Assembly (NCBI RefSeq): GCF_016055025.1
Contig: NZ_JAECVW010000001.1
Origin: Thermoactinomyces intermedius
Lineage (GTDB): Bacteria; Bacillota; Bacilli; Thermoactinomycetales; Thermoactinomycetaceae
Length of the DNA: 64,000 bases
Strand: one strand, 5' to 3'
The stretch's first letter is position 1. The number at the start of each line of letters is the position of its first letter. This document shows, piece after piece, positions 41,273-49,211 of the stretch. A program made the translations under genes and the position numbers. The notes beneath the pieces were generated by a model. The model was not told the DNA's origin and did no database searches. It was given only the letters and a program-made list of their open reading frames with translations.

Positions 41273-41929
41273 ATGAAATATCGGACGGTTTTTGATATTA
41301 TCGGCCCGGTGATGATCGGGCCGTCCAGTTCCCATACGGCAGGTGCAGCCCGTATCGGCAGAGCGGCACGGACCATTTTCGGACGGAAACCGAGCCGTGC
41401 AGAGATTACATTGTACGGCTCCTTTGCCAAAACTTACCGCGGCCACGGGACAGATGTCGCCTTGGCCGGCGGATTGCTCGATTTTGACACTTTTGACAAG
41501 CGGATGGTGCATGCGCTGGAAATCGCCGAACAAGAAGGCATCGAGATCCGCTTTCATGAATCCGATGAAATCACGGACCATCCCAACACGGCCCGGATCC
41601 GGCTGGAGGACGAAGCGGGAAGTCTGGAAATCGTCGGGGTGTCCATCGGTGGAGGAAAAATGGAAATTGTGGAGTTAAATGGCTTTGAACTGCGTTTGTC
41701 AGGGAACGGGCCGGTCTTGTTCGTATTGCATCAAGACAAATACGGAGCGGTCGCGCGTGTTGCCGGTGTCCTTGCCGAGCATAAAATTAACATTGCCTTT
41801 ATGCAGGTGTCGCGTAAGGAAAAAGGTTTACAGGCACTGATGTCCATCGAGACGGATCAACCGGTGGACGAAAAGGTGCAAGCAAAAATTCGCGACTTGG
41901 AGGATATCCACGCTGTAACGGTTTTATAG
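41273..41929 (+). CDS. sdaAB: L-serine dehydratase, beta subunit
   Basis: The 218-residue subunit carries the serine dehydratase beta domain (FDIIGPVMIGPSSSHTAGAARIG) followed by a C-terminal ACT domain (YGAVARVAGVLAEHKINIAFM) that is likely regulatory. Together with the alpha subunit it converts serine to pyruvate and ammonia. The ATG at 41273 follows GAGGTGGAG. An in-frame upstream reading from 41084 lies inside fakB and is not used. A short hairpin with few T residues separates it from sdaAA. Confidence 0.96.
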   Translation: MKYRTVFDIIGPVMIGPSSSHTAGAARIGRAARTIFGRKPSRAEITLYGSFAKTYRGHGTDVALAGGLLDFDTFDKRMVHALEIAEQEGIEIRFHESDEITDHPNTARIRLEDEAGSLEIVGVSIGGGKMEIVELNGFELRLSGNGPVLFVLHQDKYGAVARVAGVLAEHKINIAFMQVSRKEKGLQALMSIETDQPVDEKVQAKIRDLEDIHAVTVL

Positions 41930-41936
41930 TTTCACC

Positions 41937-41968
41937 ACCGCCGTTTCTTCACAGATGACGGCGGTTTT
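41937..41968 (+). promoter_or_regulatory. Hairpin between sdaAB and sdaAA, possible attenuator
   Basis: ACCGCCGT (41937-41944) pairs with ACGGCGGT (41958-41965) around a 13-base loop, followed by only four T residues. It could reduce expression of the alpha subunit relative to the beta subunit or stabilise the upstream message. Confidence 0.5.
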
Positions 41969-41990
41969 CTGTGAAAAGGGGGTTTTGTTG

Positions 41991-42875
41991 ATGCGTTTTC
42001 GTACCGTGAGAGAATTGACAGAAGTGGCTCAAACCATGAAAATCCCGATCTCTGAAGTGATGATCCGGCATGAGGAAGAAGTGATGAATCGTCCGCGGGC
42101 GGAGATTATGGAGGAAATGGGTAAAAATCTGGATGTGATGACAGAAGCGATCGAACGGGGATTGACGGAAGAAATCCGGTCTCACAGCGGCATTACCGGC
42201 GGCGATGCGAAAAAAATCCGGGCATACCGGGATAAAGGTGTTTTTTTATCCGGCACCACTGTTTTGGATGCGGTTTCAAAAGCCACGGCCGTGTCCGAAG
42301 TGAATGCCGCCATGGGAACAATTGTCGCAACGCCGACTGCCGGAGCTTGCGGAATTTTACCCGGAGCCATTCATGCCGCGGCTGACAAATTGCAATCGGA
42401 CCGGGAAACGATGGTTCGCGCTTTATTCACAGCCGGGGCCATCGGATTTTGCATCGCCAATAATGCATGCATTTCGGGCGCCGCCGGGGGTTGTCAGGCG
42501 GAAGTGGGTTCAGCGACCGCCATGGCCGCCGCCGCTGTGGTGGAGATGGCCGGGGGAACCCCTTCGATGTCGGCCGAAGCGGTTGCCATTGCGTTGAAAA
42601 ACATGTTGGGGCTGGTTTGCGATCCGGTTGCCGGTTTGGTGGAAGCGCCTTGTGTGAAGCGGAATGCCATGGGGGCGTCCATTGCGCTGGTTGCGGCAGA
42701 TATGGCGATGGCCGGGGTGAAGAGTGTGATTCCTGCCGACGAAGTGATTGATGCCATGTACAAAATTGGCCAATCCATGCCGGTCGCCTTGAAGGAAACG
42801 GCTCTGGGAGGGCTTGCTGACACTCCGACGGGAAGGGCATTGGAACAGCGGGTTTTCGGGAATTCCGGAAAATGA
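41991..42875 (+). CDS. sdaAA: L-serine dehydratase, alpha subunit (iron-sulfur)
   Basis: The 294-residue subunit holds the oxygen-sensitive [4Fe-4S] cluster that activates serine. Conserved segments are SGITGGDAKK, PTAGACGILPGA, the ISGAAGGCQAEVGSA block and CDPVAGLVEAPCVKRNA, whose cysteines are candidate cluster ligands. The ATG at 41991 follows AAAGGGGG; the longer reading from 41955 runs back into the hairpin. Its ATGA stop-start overlaps recG by 4 bases. Confidence 0.96.
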   Translation: MRFRTVRELTEVAQTMKIPISEVMIRHEEEVMNRPRAEIMEEMGKNLDVMTEAIERGLTEEIRSHSGITGGDAKKIRAYRDKGVFLSGTTVLDAVSKATAVSEVNAAMGTIVATPTAGACGILPGAIHAAADKLQSDRETMVRALFTAGAIGFCIANNACISGAAGGCQAEVGSATAMAAAAVVEMAGGTPSMSAEAVAIALKNMLGLVCDPVAGLVEAPCVKRNAMGASIALVAADMAMAGVKSVIPADEVIDAMYKIGQSMPVALKETALGGLADTPTGRALEQRVFGNSGK

Positions 42876-44923
42876 AGAACCTGCAGGAGATTTCCGTGGA
42901 AGTTCTTCCCGGAGTGGGGAAACAGAAAAAAGAAGCCCTTGCCGAGTTGGGGATCCATTCGATCGCTGATTTATTATCCTATTTCCCATACCGATATGAA
43001 GACTATCGTTTGAGTGACTTGTCTGAAGCCCGGCATGAAGAGCGGGTCACGGTGGAAGGGCAAGTCTACGGGCAACCCAGTGTCCGTTGGTACGGAAAGA
43101 AAAAATCAAGAATGACGTTAAAACTCCTGGTTCACGGTATTCCCGTCCAGGTGGTTTGGTTTAACCAGGCGTTTTTAAAAAATAAACTGCAAACCGGCAA
43201 AACGATTGTCGTCTCCGGAAAATGGGACCGGAACCGGATGCAACTGACGGCGGATCGCACCTTGATCAGTCCGTCGGAAATCGAAAAATATGCCGGCCGG
43301 TTTGAACCGGTTTACTCCGTCAGCGGAAAAATCAAGGTAAACTGGCTCCGCAAGCTGATTCATTCAGCCTTTCAAGCGTACGGCCGGGAGATCGGGGAAA
43401 TTTTGCCGCAAGCATTAAGAAACAAGTACCGGTTGATTCCGCGGGCCACCGCTATGTATTATCTGCATTTTCCCAAAGGAAAAGAAGAAGGGAGACAGGC
43501 ACGGCGGCGCATGGTTTATGAAGAGCTGTTCCTGTACGAATTAAAAATCATGTGGTTGCGACGGATCCACCGGACGAAGGGGAAAGGGCTGGCGCATGCG
43601 TTTCCGGATGAAAAAGTGGAGCAATTCATCAACGGATTGTCCTTTCCCTTAACCGGAGCCCAACAAAGGGTGACGCGCGAAATTCTCAATGATCTCCGGG
43701 AACCGGTACAGATGAACCGCCTGCTGCAGGGGGACGTCGGTTCCGGAAAAACGGTTGTGGCCGCCATCGCGTTGTATGCCAATTATTTGAGCGGGTATCA
43801 GGGGGCGATCATGGTGCCCACCGAAATTTTGGCAGAGCAACATGCTTCTTCATTGCAGGGGTTATTGTCTCCTTGGGGGTTAAATGTAATCACGCTGACG
43901 GGAAGCATGACGGCACGGGAAAAAAGAGAGGCGCAGGGTCAAATCAAGATGGGGCTGGCGGATGTGGTTGTGGGAACCCACGCTTTGATTCAGGAAGTGG
44001 TGGAATTTCGGAAATTGGGCTTGGTCATTACCGACGAGCAACACCGTTTCGGGGTGAAACAGCGGGCGATGTTCAGGGAAAAAGGGGAAGTGCCGGATGT
44101 GTTGCACATGACGGCGACGCCCATCCCACGGACGCTGTCGATCACGGTGTTTGGCGAAATGGATGTGTCCACGATCGATGAAATGCCGAAAGGACGGCAA
44201 CCGGTCGACACATATTGGGTGAAAAAAGAATTGTGGCCGCGCATCGTGAATTTTATCCGGAAAGAATGCCAAAGCGGACGGCAAGCTTATGTGATTTGCC
44301 CGCTGATCGAAGAATCAGAAAAACTGGACCTGGAAAATGCGCAAGAAGTGTTTGAACAGCTTGTGACCGAGCTGGCACCCCTTCGGGTCGGATTGTTGCA
44401 CGGGCGCATGCCGCCGGCGGAAAAAGAAGAAGTGATGCGTTTGTTTGCCGAAAATGATGTGCAGGTTCTTGTATCCACCACCGTGGTGGAAGTCGGGGTC
44501 AATGTCCCCAATGCCACCGTCATGGTGATTTATGATGCCGACCGGTTCGGACTGGCTCAGTTGCATCAGTTGCGCGGCCGTGTGGGCCGGGGCGGCGGGG
44601 CTTCCACCTGTATTCTGGTGGCCAACCCCAAATCGGAAACCGGCAATGAGCGGATGCGGATCATGACCGAAACCACGGATGGATTTGAGATTTCCCGCCG
44701 CGATTTGATGCTGAGGGGGCCCGGCGACTTTTTGGGAGTGAAGCAAAGCGGGCTTCCAGATTTTAAAGTGGCGGATTTAAACCAGGATTTCACCGTTTTG
44801 GAATATGCCCGCGCCGATGCGGCGGAATATGTCAGCCGCGATGATTTTGCGACCTCGGAAGAAACCAAACCTTTATATGAATATCTGTGTGCACAAAACC
44901 TGACAGAAGTCAATTTTGACTGA
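42872..44923 (+). CDS. recG: ATP-dependent DNA helicase RecG
   Basis: The 683-residue helicase regresses stalled forks and processes Holliday junctions. The N-terminal wedge/OB domain (VLPGVGKQKKEALAELGIHS, VEGQVYG) precedes the helicase core with Walker A GDVGSGKTVVAA (about 287), DEQHRFG (about 388), TATPIPRTLS and QLRGRVGRGGG. The ATG at 42872 overlaps the sdaAA stop by 4 bases, and no strong ribosome-binding site precedes it, so it probably relies on coupling. A good terminator follows. In B. subtilis fapR comes next; here an eleven-gene block intervenes. Confidence 0.97.
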   Translation: MKNLQEISVEVLPGVGKQKKEALAELGIHSIADLLSYFPYRYEDYRLSDLSEARHEERVTVEGQVYGQPSVRWYGKKKSRMTLKLLVHGIPVQVVWFNQAFLKNKLQTGKTIVVSGKWDRNRMQLTADRTLISPSEIEKYAGRFEPVYSVSGKIKVNWLRKLIHSAFQAYGREIGEILPQALRNKYRLIPRATAMYYLHFPKGKEEGRQARRRMVYEELFLYELKIMWLRRIHRTKGKGLAHAFPDEKVEQFINGLSFPLTGAQQRVTREILNDLREPVQMNRLLQGDVGSGKTVVAAIALYANYLSGYQGAIMVPTEILAEQHASSLQGLLSPWGLNVITLTGSMTAREKREAQGQIKMGLADVVVGTHALIQEVVEFRKLGLVITDEQHRFGVKQRAMFREKGEVPDVLHMTATPIPRTLSITVFGEMDVSTIDEMPKGRQPVDTYWVKKELWPRIVNFIRKECQSGRQAYVICPLIEESEKLDLENAQEVFEQLVTELAPLRVGLLHGRMPPAEKEEVMRLFAENDVQVLVSTTVVEVGVNVPNATVMVIYDADRFGLAQLHQLRGRVGRGGGASTCILVANPKSETGNERMRIMTETTDGFEISRRDLMLRGPGDFLGVKQSGLPDFKVADLNQDFTVLEYARADAAEYVSRDDFATSEETKPLYEYLCAQNLTEVNFD

Positions 44924-44933
44924 AACGGGTCTG

Positions 44934-44965
44934 AAACCGGTCATGGATGGCCGGTTTGTTTTTTT
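44934..44965 (+). terminator. Terminator after recG
   Basis: AAACCGG (44934-44940) pairs with CCGGTTT (44951-44957) around a 10-base loop, followed by G and seven T residues. Confidence 0.88.
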
Positions 44966-44972
44966 ATCACAA

Positions 44973-44999
44973 ACTTTTTCTTGTGAAAGACATAAGATA
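44973..44999 (+). promoter_or_regulatory. Candidate sigma-K (or sigma-E) promoter of the 103-residue protein gene
   Basis: AC (44973-44974), a 16-base spacer and CATAAGATA (44991-44999) match the sigma-K pattern AC-N16/17-CATANNNTA exactly. The -10 part also fits a sigma-E box loosely. It lies 64 bases before the start codon and directly after the recG terminator. Confidence 0.5.
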
Positions 45000-45063
45000 T
45001 ATTGTTCGAAACCGATCCGCCGACGGGCAAAGGTGGTGGATATTACGGCAGGAGGAGTGTTTT

Positions 45064-45375
45064 ATGAATCAGCGTGACGCTTTTTATGTGGAGCTGGCGG
45101 AGGAGATTAACCGGACAGTCGGCAGAAATGCCGTTTCTCCCAAAAAAATTAAATCCTTGATCAATCAGTCCAAGCAAATTCGCAGAACTTACGGCAGGAT
45201 GGGACTTTGGGCTTTTGCCCGGGAATTGCCCTGGCAGATCTTCACCCCCCGGGAAATCGACCGTTTGCAACGTTCGCCGCGTTGGCATGAATTATCCAAC
45301 CGTTTTGTGGATGCGATGGTGATGGAAGGGGTCATCACTCCGTTTGAAGCCAACATGATCCGCCGTTATTTGTAA
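45064..45375 (+). CDS. Small protein of unknown function, possibly sporulation-related
   Basis: I do not recognise this 103-residue protein. It is soluble, without signal peptide or membrane segment, rich in Arg (about 15) and aromatic residues, and predicted mainly helical. Notable segments are SPKKIKSLINQSKQIRR, YGRMGLWAFARELPWQ and the C-terminal TPFEANMIRRYL. The ATG at 45064 follows CAGGAGGAG by about 6 bases, which is a strong site and supports a real gene; the longer frame from 44947 would start inside the recG terminator. A sigma-K-like promoter match precedes it. Together with the following gene and the small RNA candidate it may form a sporulation cluster. Confidence 0.75.
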   Translation: MNQRDAFYVELAEEINRTVGRNAVSPKKIKSLINQSKQIRRTYGRMGLWAFARELPWQIFTPREIDRLQRSPRWHELSNRFVDAMVMEGVITPFEANMIRRYL

Positions 45376-45398
45376 AAAAGCATGGGCCATTCAATCAG

Positions 45399-45426
45399 AC
45401 GGACGTTGGGGTGTTGTCATATCGTA
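45399..45426 (+). promoter_or_regulatory. Candidate sigma-K promoter of the 74-residue protein gene
   Basis: AC (45399-45400), a 17-base spacer and CATATCGTA (45418-45426) again match AC-N16/17-CATANNNTA. It lies 31 bases before the start codon of the second small gene. Confidence 0.5.
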
Positions 45427-45457
45427 TAGAGAAATCCGAGTGGAAAGGAGGAGAAGG

Positions 45458-45682
45458 ATGGCCAAAAGAAACCGGGCAAAGAAAAAAGCGATTCGCAAGG
45501 TGCAAGCCCCTTCTGACAAGATTGAAAATCTGAAGGTCGAGGAAAATTGGGATGATGCCAAGCCGGAAGAAGCTCCGGTGGCCGTCAATGAATGGGAAGA
45601 GGACTGGTTGTTCGGGGATTTGTTCCTGCAACCGGAAGCCGATGAGCCGGCAGAACGCAAAGACTTTGAAGAAGAAAGATAG
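45458..45682 (+). CDS. Small charge-segregated protein of unknown function
   Basis: I do not recognise this 74-residue protein. Its charge is strongly segregated. The first 20 residues are very basic (MAKRNRAKKKAIRKVQ) and the remainder is acidic, ending with many Glu and Asp residues and a WEEDWLFGDLFLQ hydrophobic patch. Such a layout suits a structural or nucleic acid-binding spore protein, but that is only a guess. The ATG at 45458 follows AAAGGAGGAGAAGG. A second sigma-K-like match lies just upstream. No plus-strand terminator follows: the hairpin beyond its stop has its T run on the other strand. Confidence 0.72.
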   Translation: MAKRNRAKKKAIRKVQAPSDKIENLKVEENWDDAKPEEAPVAVNEWEEDWLFGDLFLQPEADEPAERKDFEEER

Positions 45683-45696
45683 AATGGTTTTCATGC

Positions 45697-45726
45697 AAAA
45701 AAAATGGCTCGCCTCAATAGCGAGCC
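45697..45726 (-). terminator. Minus-strand terminator of the small RNA candidate
   Basis: On the minus strand GGCTCGC, loop TATTGAG, GCGAGCC, then A and eight T residues (45704-45697). No minus-strand protein gene of normal size lies upstream of it. Confidence 0.8.
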
Positions 45727-45870
45727 CCATGTTTCTTACGCACTCATGCGTAAGTCTTCAATGGGAGAGGAGAAACCGGAGGAAGAGCTTATTGGGGAAA
45801 CGTAAGTCTTCTCCGCGGTTGACAGCATCGCAGCAGATGCTGTCATCCTTTATGATTTCCATTTTTCCGG
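45697..45870 (-). ncRNA. Candidate minus-strand small RNA, CsfG-like by position
   Basis: The 303-base gap between the 74-residue gene and rsmD holds three perfect or near-perfect hairpins (45706-45726, 45735-45754, 45820-45845). It also holds an imperfect one between them, and two copies of the 11-base sequence CGTAAGTCTTC (45749-45759, 45801-45811). The leftmost hairpin is followed by eight T residues only when read on the minus strand, so an RNA transcribed leftwards would end there. The minus strand is pyrimidine-rich at about 45765-45795. In B. subtilis the forespore small RNA CsfG lies just upstream of ylbH (rsmD), the same place. The 5' end is not defined; 45870 is an estimate. No good promoter was identified. 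Confidence 0.6.
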
Positions 45871-45985
45871 CGTTCATACCTCTTCTTTGAATGTTTTTTA
45901 CAGATTTTCTTTTGCCGGTTCTTTATGGTAGGATAAGAAACGTAATGCATTCATAATCTATTCATAAAGTCAGGTGTAAAAAACG

Positions 45986-46573
45986 ATGCGAATCATTGCT
46001 GGAAAAGCCAAAGGAACCCGCTTGAAAATGGTTCCCGGCAAGCATGTTCGCCCGACGGCAGATCGTGTCAAAGAATCCTTGTTTCAAGTGATCGGTCCTT
46101 TTTTTGACGGCGGCATGGCTCTGGATTTGTTTGCGGGTACCGGCGCATTGGGGCTGGAAGCGTTGAGCAGGGGATTGGACAAAGCCGTTTTCATCGATTC
46201 TTCACGGACAAGCTGTGATGTAATCCGGATGAATGCCGGTGCTTCCAAATTAAGCGATTTCGTGGAGGTCTACCGGAATGACGTCCAACGGGCGTTGCCG
46301 CTTTTAAAAAAGCGCCGTTTGCAATTTGATTATATTTTCTTGGATCCTCCTTATAAAAAAAATTTACTGGCTCCCACGATTGAAAAGATTTCCAAGCACG
46401 GGTTGTTAAAAGAGGAAGGCTTGATTGTTGCCGAACACGAGGCGGAATGTGTTCCCCCGGAAGAAATTGGGGCTTTTCGACGTTATCGCTTGCTAAATTA
46501 CCGGGATACATCGATTTCTTTATACGAATGGGGTGAGCCGAGTGAAAGTGGCAGTCTATCCGGGGAGTTTTGA
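45986..46573 (+). CDS. rsmD: 16S rRNA m2G966 methyltransferase RsmD
   Basis: The 195-residue enzyme methylates G966 of 16S rRNA. It has MRIIAGKAKGTRLK at the N-terminus, the PTADRVKESLFQVI block, the SAM-binding LDLFAGTGALGLEALSRG (about residue 45) and the catalytic DPPY (about 120). The ATG at 45986 follows AGGTG at a slightly long distance. Its 3' end overlaps coaD by 32 bases in another frame. The pair rsmD-coaD corresponds to ylbH-coaD in B. subtilis. Confidence 0.96.
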   Translation: MRIIAGKAKGTRLKMVPGKHVRPTADRVKESLFQVIGPFFDGGMALDLFAGTGALGLEALSRGLDKAVFIDSSRTSCDVIRMNAGASKLSDFVEVYRNDVQRALPLLKKRRLQFDYIFLDPPYKKNLLAPTIEKISKHGLLKEEGLIVAEHEAECVPPEEIGAFRRYRLLNYRDTSISLYEWGEPSESGSLSGEF

Positions 46574-47033
46574 CCCGATTACGTATGGCCATTTGGATAT
46601 CATTGAGCGCGGAAAAAAAGTGTTTGACAAAATTATCGTGGCTGTCTTGGTTAATTCTTCGAAAGATCCATTATTTTCAGTAGAAGAAAGAACGGAAATG
46701 ATCCGGGAGGCCACCCGGCATCTTTCCAATGTCGAAGTGGACAGTTTTAACGGCTTGTTGGTCGATTACTTGAAAAAAAGAAATCCCCATGCCATCTTAC
46801 GCGGCCTTCGGGCGATTTCCGATTTTGAGTATGAGTTGCAGATTGCTTCCATCAACCGAAAATTGAATGATAAGGTTGAAACCTTTTTTTTGATGACAAG
46901 CAATGAACATTCCTTTATCAGCTCGTCGATGGTCAAAGAAGTGGCCCGATACGGGGCGGATGTCAAAGATTTGGTTCCCGGGACCGTGGAAAAAGCGCTC
47001 CGAAAAAAATTCAGTGAAAATTTTGCCCGCTGA
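46542..47033 (+). CDS. coaD: Phosphopantetheine adenylyltransferase
   Basis: The 163-residue enzyme adenylates 4'-phosphopantetheine to dephospho-CoA. The nucleotidyltransferase motif is YPGSFDPITYGHLDII, followed by the RGLRAISDFEYELQ block and the C-terminal ISSSMVKE. I prefer the GTG at 46542, which aligns with the family start and follows GGGGTGA; the GTG at 46533 lies within that site. The gene overlaps rsmD by 32 bases. Its TGA stop forms half of a hairpin whose other half contains the stop of the opposing ylbJ. Confidence 0.96.
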   Translation: MKVAVYPGSFDPITYGHLDIIERGKKVFDKIIVAVLVNSSKDPLFSVEERTEMIREATRHLSNVEVDSFNGLLVDYLKKRNPHAILRGLRAISDFEYELQIASINRKLNDKVETFFLMTSNEHSFISSSMVKEVARYGADVKDLVPGTVEKALRKKFSENFAR

Positions 47034-47053
47034 AATCAGGATCAGCGGGTTTT
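47026..47053. terminator. Shared hairpin across the coaD and ylbJ stop codons
   Basis: CCCGCTGA (47026-47033) and TCAGCGGG (47042-47049) are perfect complements around 8 bases. The coaD TGA and the ylbJ TGA (opposite strand) pair with each other in the stem. Only four T residues follow on the plus strand and fewer on the minus, so termination strength is uncertain. Confidence 0.65.
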
Positions 47054-48286
47054 GTTGTAACGGAAGGATTCGGTGACGGCTTTTGTTTCCTGATAAACCA
47101 GCGCCAAAAACCAAATCAGGGTGACGGTGGCCGCAAAACCTTGCAAGATTCCCCAGACGGAAAACGCGCCCGGGGAAGTGACCGGGTGAAAGACGGATAG
47201 AATGGTTGTGTCATTTTGCAGAGAATGCTTGAAAAACGGAAAAATGAGTATGGTAATGAGCGCCGCCAGAAACCCGTGCAGGATTTTGGCGGCAAAATAA
47301 GGATAATACCGGATGTCTGTCCGACTGATCATGCTGGCGATTTGGGCATGGATGGAAAGGCCGTTCCACCCGATGATCAAGCTGACAATGGCCAATTTAT
47401 AAAGCATCGGGACGGACGGGTCGACGGAACTGGCAACTTGCGAACCGACGGTAATTTCAAACAATCCGGCTAAAATGGATTCGGACAGTTCCGGCGGAAA
47501 TGAAAAAAAGGTCAACAGATTGGAGATGCCTTTTAGTAGCGGTGCCGTGACTCCCACATAGTTGATCAGATGGGTCAACACGGAAAACATCATGATAAAC
47601 CCGCCGATTAAAAGCAAGGTTTGAATGGCAGATGTGACGGATTGTCCGATGAGTTGCCCCAGTGTCCGGCCGTCTTGAATCCGGGCGCGGTGCATGGCCG
47701 CCATGGCACGGGTCAAAATAAACCCTTTTTTGATGCCGGGGGGTGGGGTCGGCGTGGCTTGTTTTTCATAAAAGCGCATGGAAAATCCGACGATAAATGC
47801 GCTGATATAGTGGGCAACGGCCAGGATCAAGCCGACGGATTTATTTTCAAAAAAACCGACAGCCACCGCTCCGAAAATAAACAAAGGTCCGGCGGTGCTG
47901 GTAAAGGATATCAAACGCTCCCCTTCTTCTTTGGAAACCAGATTTTGTTCCCTTAAACGGGCGGTCAGTTTGGCGCCCATGGGGTTCCCGGAAATCAAGC
48001 CCACGGCCATGACAAATGCACCGGCGCCCGGAACACGGAAGATGGGGCGCATCAAAGGTTCCAACAATACTCCGAGAAAATGGACCACTCCGAAGCCCAT
48101 CATCATCTCCGCCGTGATAAAAAACGGCAACAATGCAGGAAAAACAACATCCCACCAAATATGTAATCCTCTTAATGATGATTTAACGGCTTGCTCCGGG
48201 TACATCACCAGGATCACCGCGATGAATAAAGCGACGGATGCCAGCAAAACGGTTTTGAATTGACTTCGGAGAAGGGCTGGATTCAT
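47042..48286 (-). CDS. ylbJ: Sporulation integral membrane protein YlbJ
   Basis: The 414-residue protein has about eight to ten hydrophobic segments and the nucleoside-recognition/gate domain typical of YlbJ: GLHIWWDVVFPALLPFFITAE, then GLISGNPMGAKLTARLREQ and SFTSTAGPLFIFGAV. In B. subtilis ylbJ is expressed in the mother cell and is needed for efficient sporulation, but the transported solute is unknown. Of two in-frame ATGs I chose 48286, which is 9 bases from GAGGAG; the one at 48292 is only 3 away. It faces coaD and is divergent from the patatin gene, as in B. subtilis. Confidence 0.93.
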   Translation of the reverse strand: MNPALLRSQFKTVLLASVALFIAVILVMYPEQAVKSSLRGLHIWWDVVFPALLPFFITAEMMMGFGVVHFLGVLLEPLMRPIFRVPGAGAFVMAVGLISGNPMGAKLTARLREQNLVSKEEGERLISFTSTAGPLFIFGAVAVGFFENKSVGLILAVAHYISAFIVGFSMRFYEKQATPTPPPGIKKGFILTRAMAAMHRARIQDGRTLGQLIGQSVTSAIQTLLLIGGFIMMFSVLTHLINYVGVTAPLLKGISNLLTFFSFPPELSESILAGLFEITVGSQVASSVDPSVPMLYKLAIVSLIIGWNGLSIHAQIASMISRTDIRYYPYFAAKILHGFLAALITILIFPFFKHSLQNDTTILSVFHPVTSPGAFSVWGILQGFAATVTLIWFLALVYQETKAVTESFRYNKTR

Positions 48287-48404
48287 ATGCATTCTCTCCT
48301 CACAGTAGCTGCATCAATACTATGTCTACGCAACGGGGTGGCGGATTAGACCGCTTTGTCCAAATGTTTCGGAAATGCAGATGAGAAAGAAAGGTGGGAA
48401 AGGG

Positions 48405-49211
48405 ATGACCAGACCCAAAATCGGATTGGCTTTGAGTTCGGGAGGGGCCAGGGGGTTTGCCCATTTGGGCGTTTTGAAAGTCCTGAAAGAAGAGGGTATT
48501 CCCGTCGACTGTGTGGCCGGGAGCAGCATGGGAAGCATCATGGCCGTTTTGTTGGCCAACGGTCTGGACCTCAACCTGTGCGAAAAGCTTGCTTGTTCCT
48601 TAAAAAGAAAATATTGGCTTGATTTTACGGTTCCGCGAAAGGGGTTTGTCCCGGGGGAAAAGGTGAAAGCGTTGATCCGTCTGCTCGCACATCATAAAAC
48701 ATTGGAAGAATTGCAGATTCCGACGGCGATTGTGGCCACCGATCTCGTTACAGGGGAACCGGTTGTATTCACCGAAGGGCCTGTCGACCAAGCGGTTCGG
48801 GCCAGCATATCCATTCCGGGCATTTTTGAGCCGGTGATCCGGGGAGATCAGGTGCTGGTCGACGGTGGGGTGGCGGACCGCCTGCCCGTTTCGGTGGTGA
48901 GAAAACTGGGGGCCGATTTCGTGATTGCCGTGGATGTCATTCCGAGGGCGCCGCAAGCTGAGATCCGAAATATTTTCGATGTAATTACACAAACTTTAAT
49001 TATCATGGAAAAACAAATCACTGGCCAAAAACGGTCAACCGCCGACTTTTTGATCCATCCGGATGTGGGGGACATCCAAGTGACATCGTTTTCCAGAGTG
49101 GAAGAATGCATCCGGCGGGGGGAAGAAGAAGCCAGAGCCCAAATCGACAAACTAAAAGAACAAATCCATTGCTGGCAAGGAGAGAAAGCATTGAATGAAT
49201 CCATGGACTAA
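48405..49211 (+). CDS. Patatin-like phospholipase (RssA/YlbK family)
   Basis: The 268-residue protein is a patatin-fold serine hydrolase. It has the oxyanion hole GGARGFAH (about residue 14), the nucleophile elbow GSSMGS (about 40) and the catalytic Asp in VDGGVADRLP (about 155). The physiological substrate is unknown; phospholipase activity is inferred from the family. The ATG at 48405 directly follows a purine-rich AAGGTGGGAAAGGG, and the longer frame from 48375 precedes that site. It overlaps the ylbL-type protease gene by 17 bases. Confidence 0.92.
   Translation: MTRPKIGLALSSGGARGFAHLGVLKVLKEEGIPVDCVAGSSMGSIMAVLLANGLDLNLCEKLACSLKRKYWLDFTVPRKGFVPGEKVKALIRLLAHHKTLEELQIPTAIVATDLVTGEPVVFTEGPVDQAVRASISIPGIFEPVIRGDQVLVDGGVADRLPVSVVRKLGADFVIAVDVIPRAPQAEIRNIFDVITQTLIIMEKQITGQKRSTADFLIHPDVGDIQVTSFSRVEECIRRGEEEARAQIDKLKEQIHCWQGEKALNESMD

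Noticed and set aside
45758..45877. A 39-codon minus-strand frame inside the small RNA candidate
   Set aside because: The GAGGT sequence abuts its ATG with no spacing, so translation is unlikely, and the encoded peptide matches nothing I know. It remains a weak alternative if the region proves to be translated.
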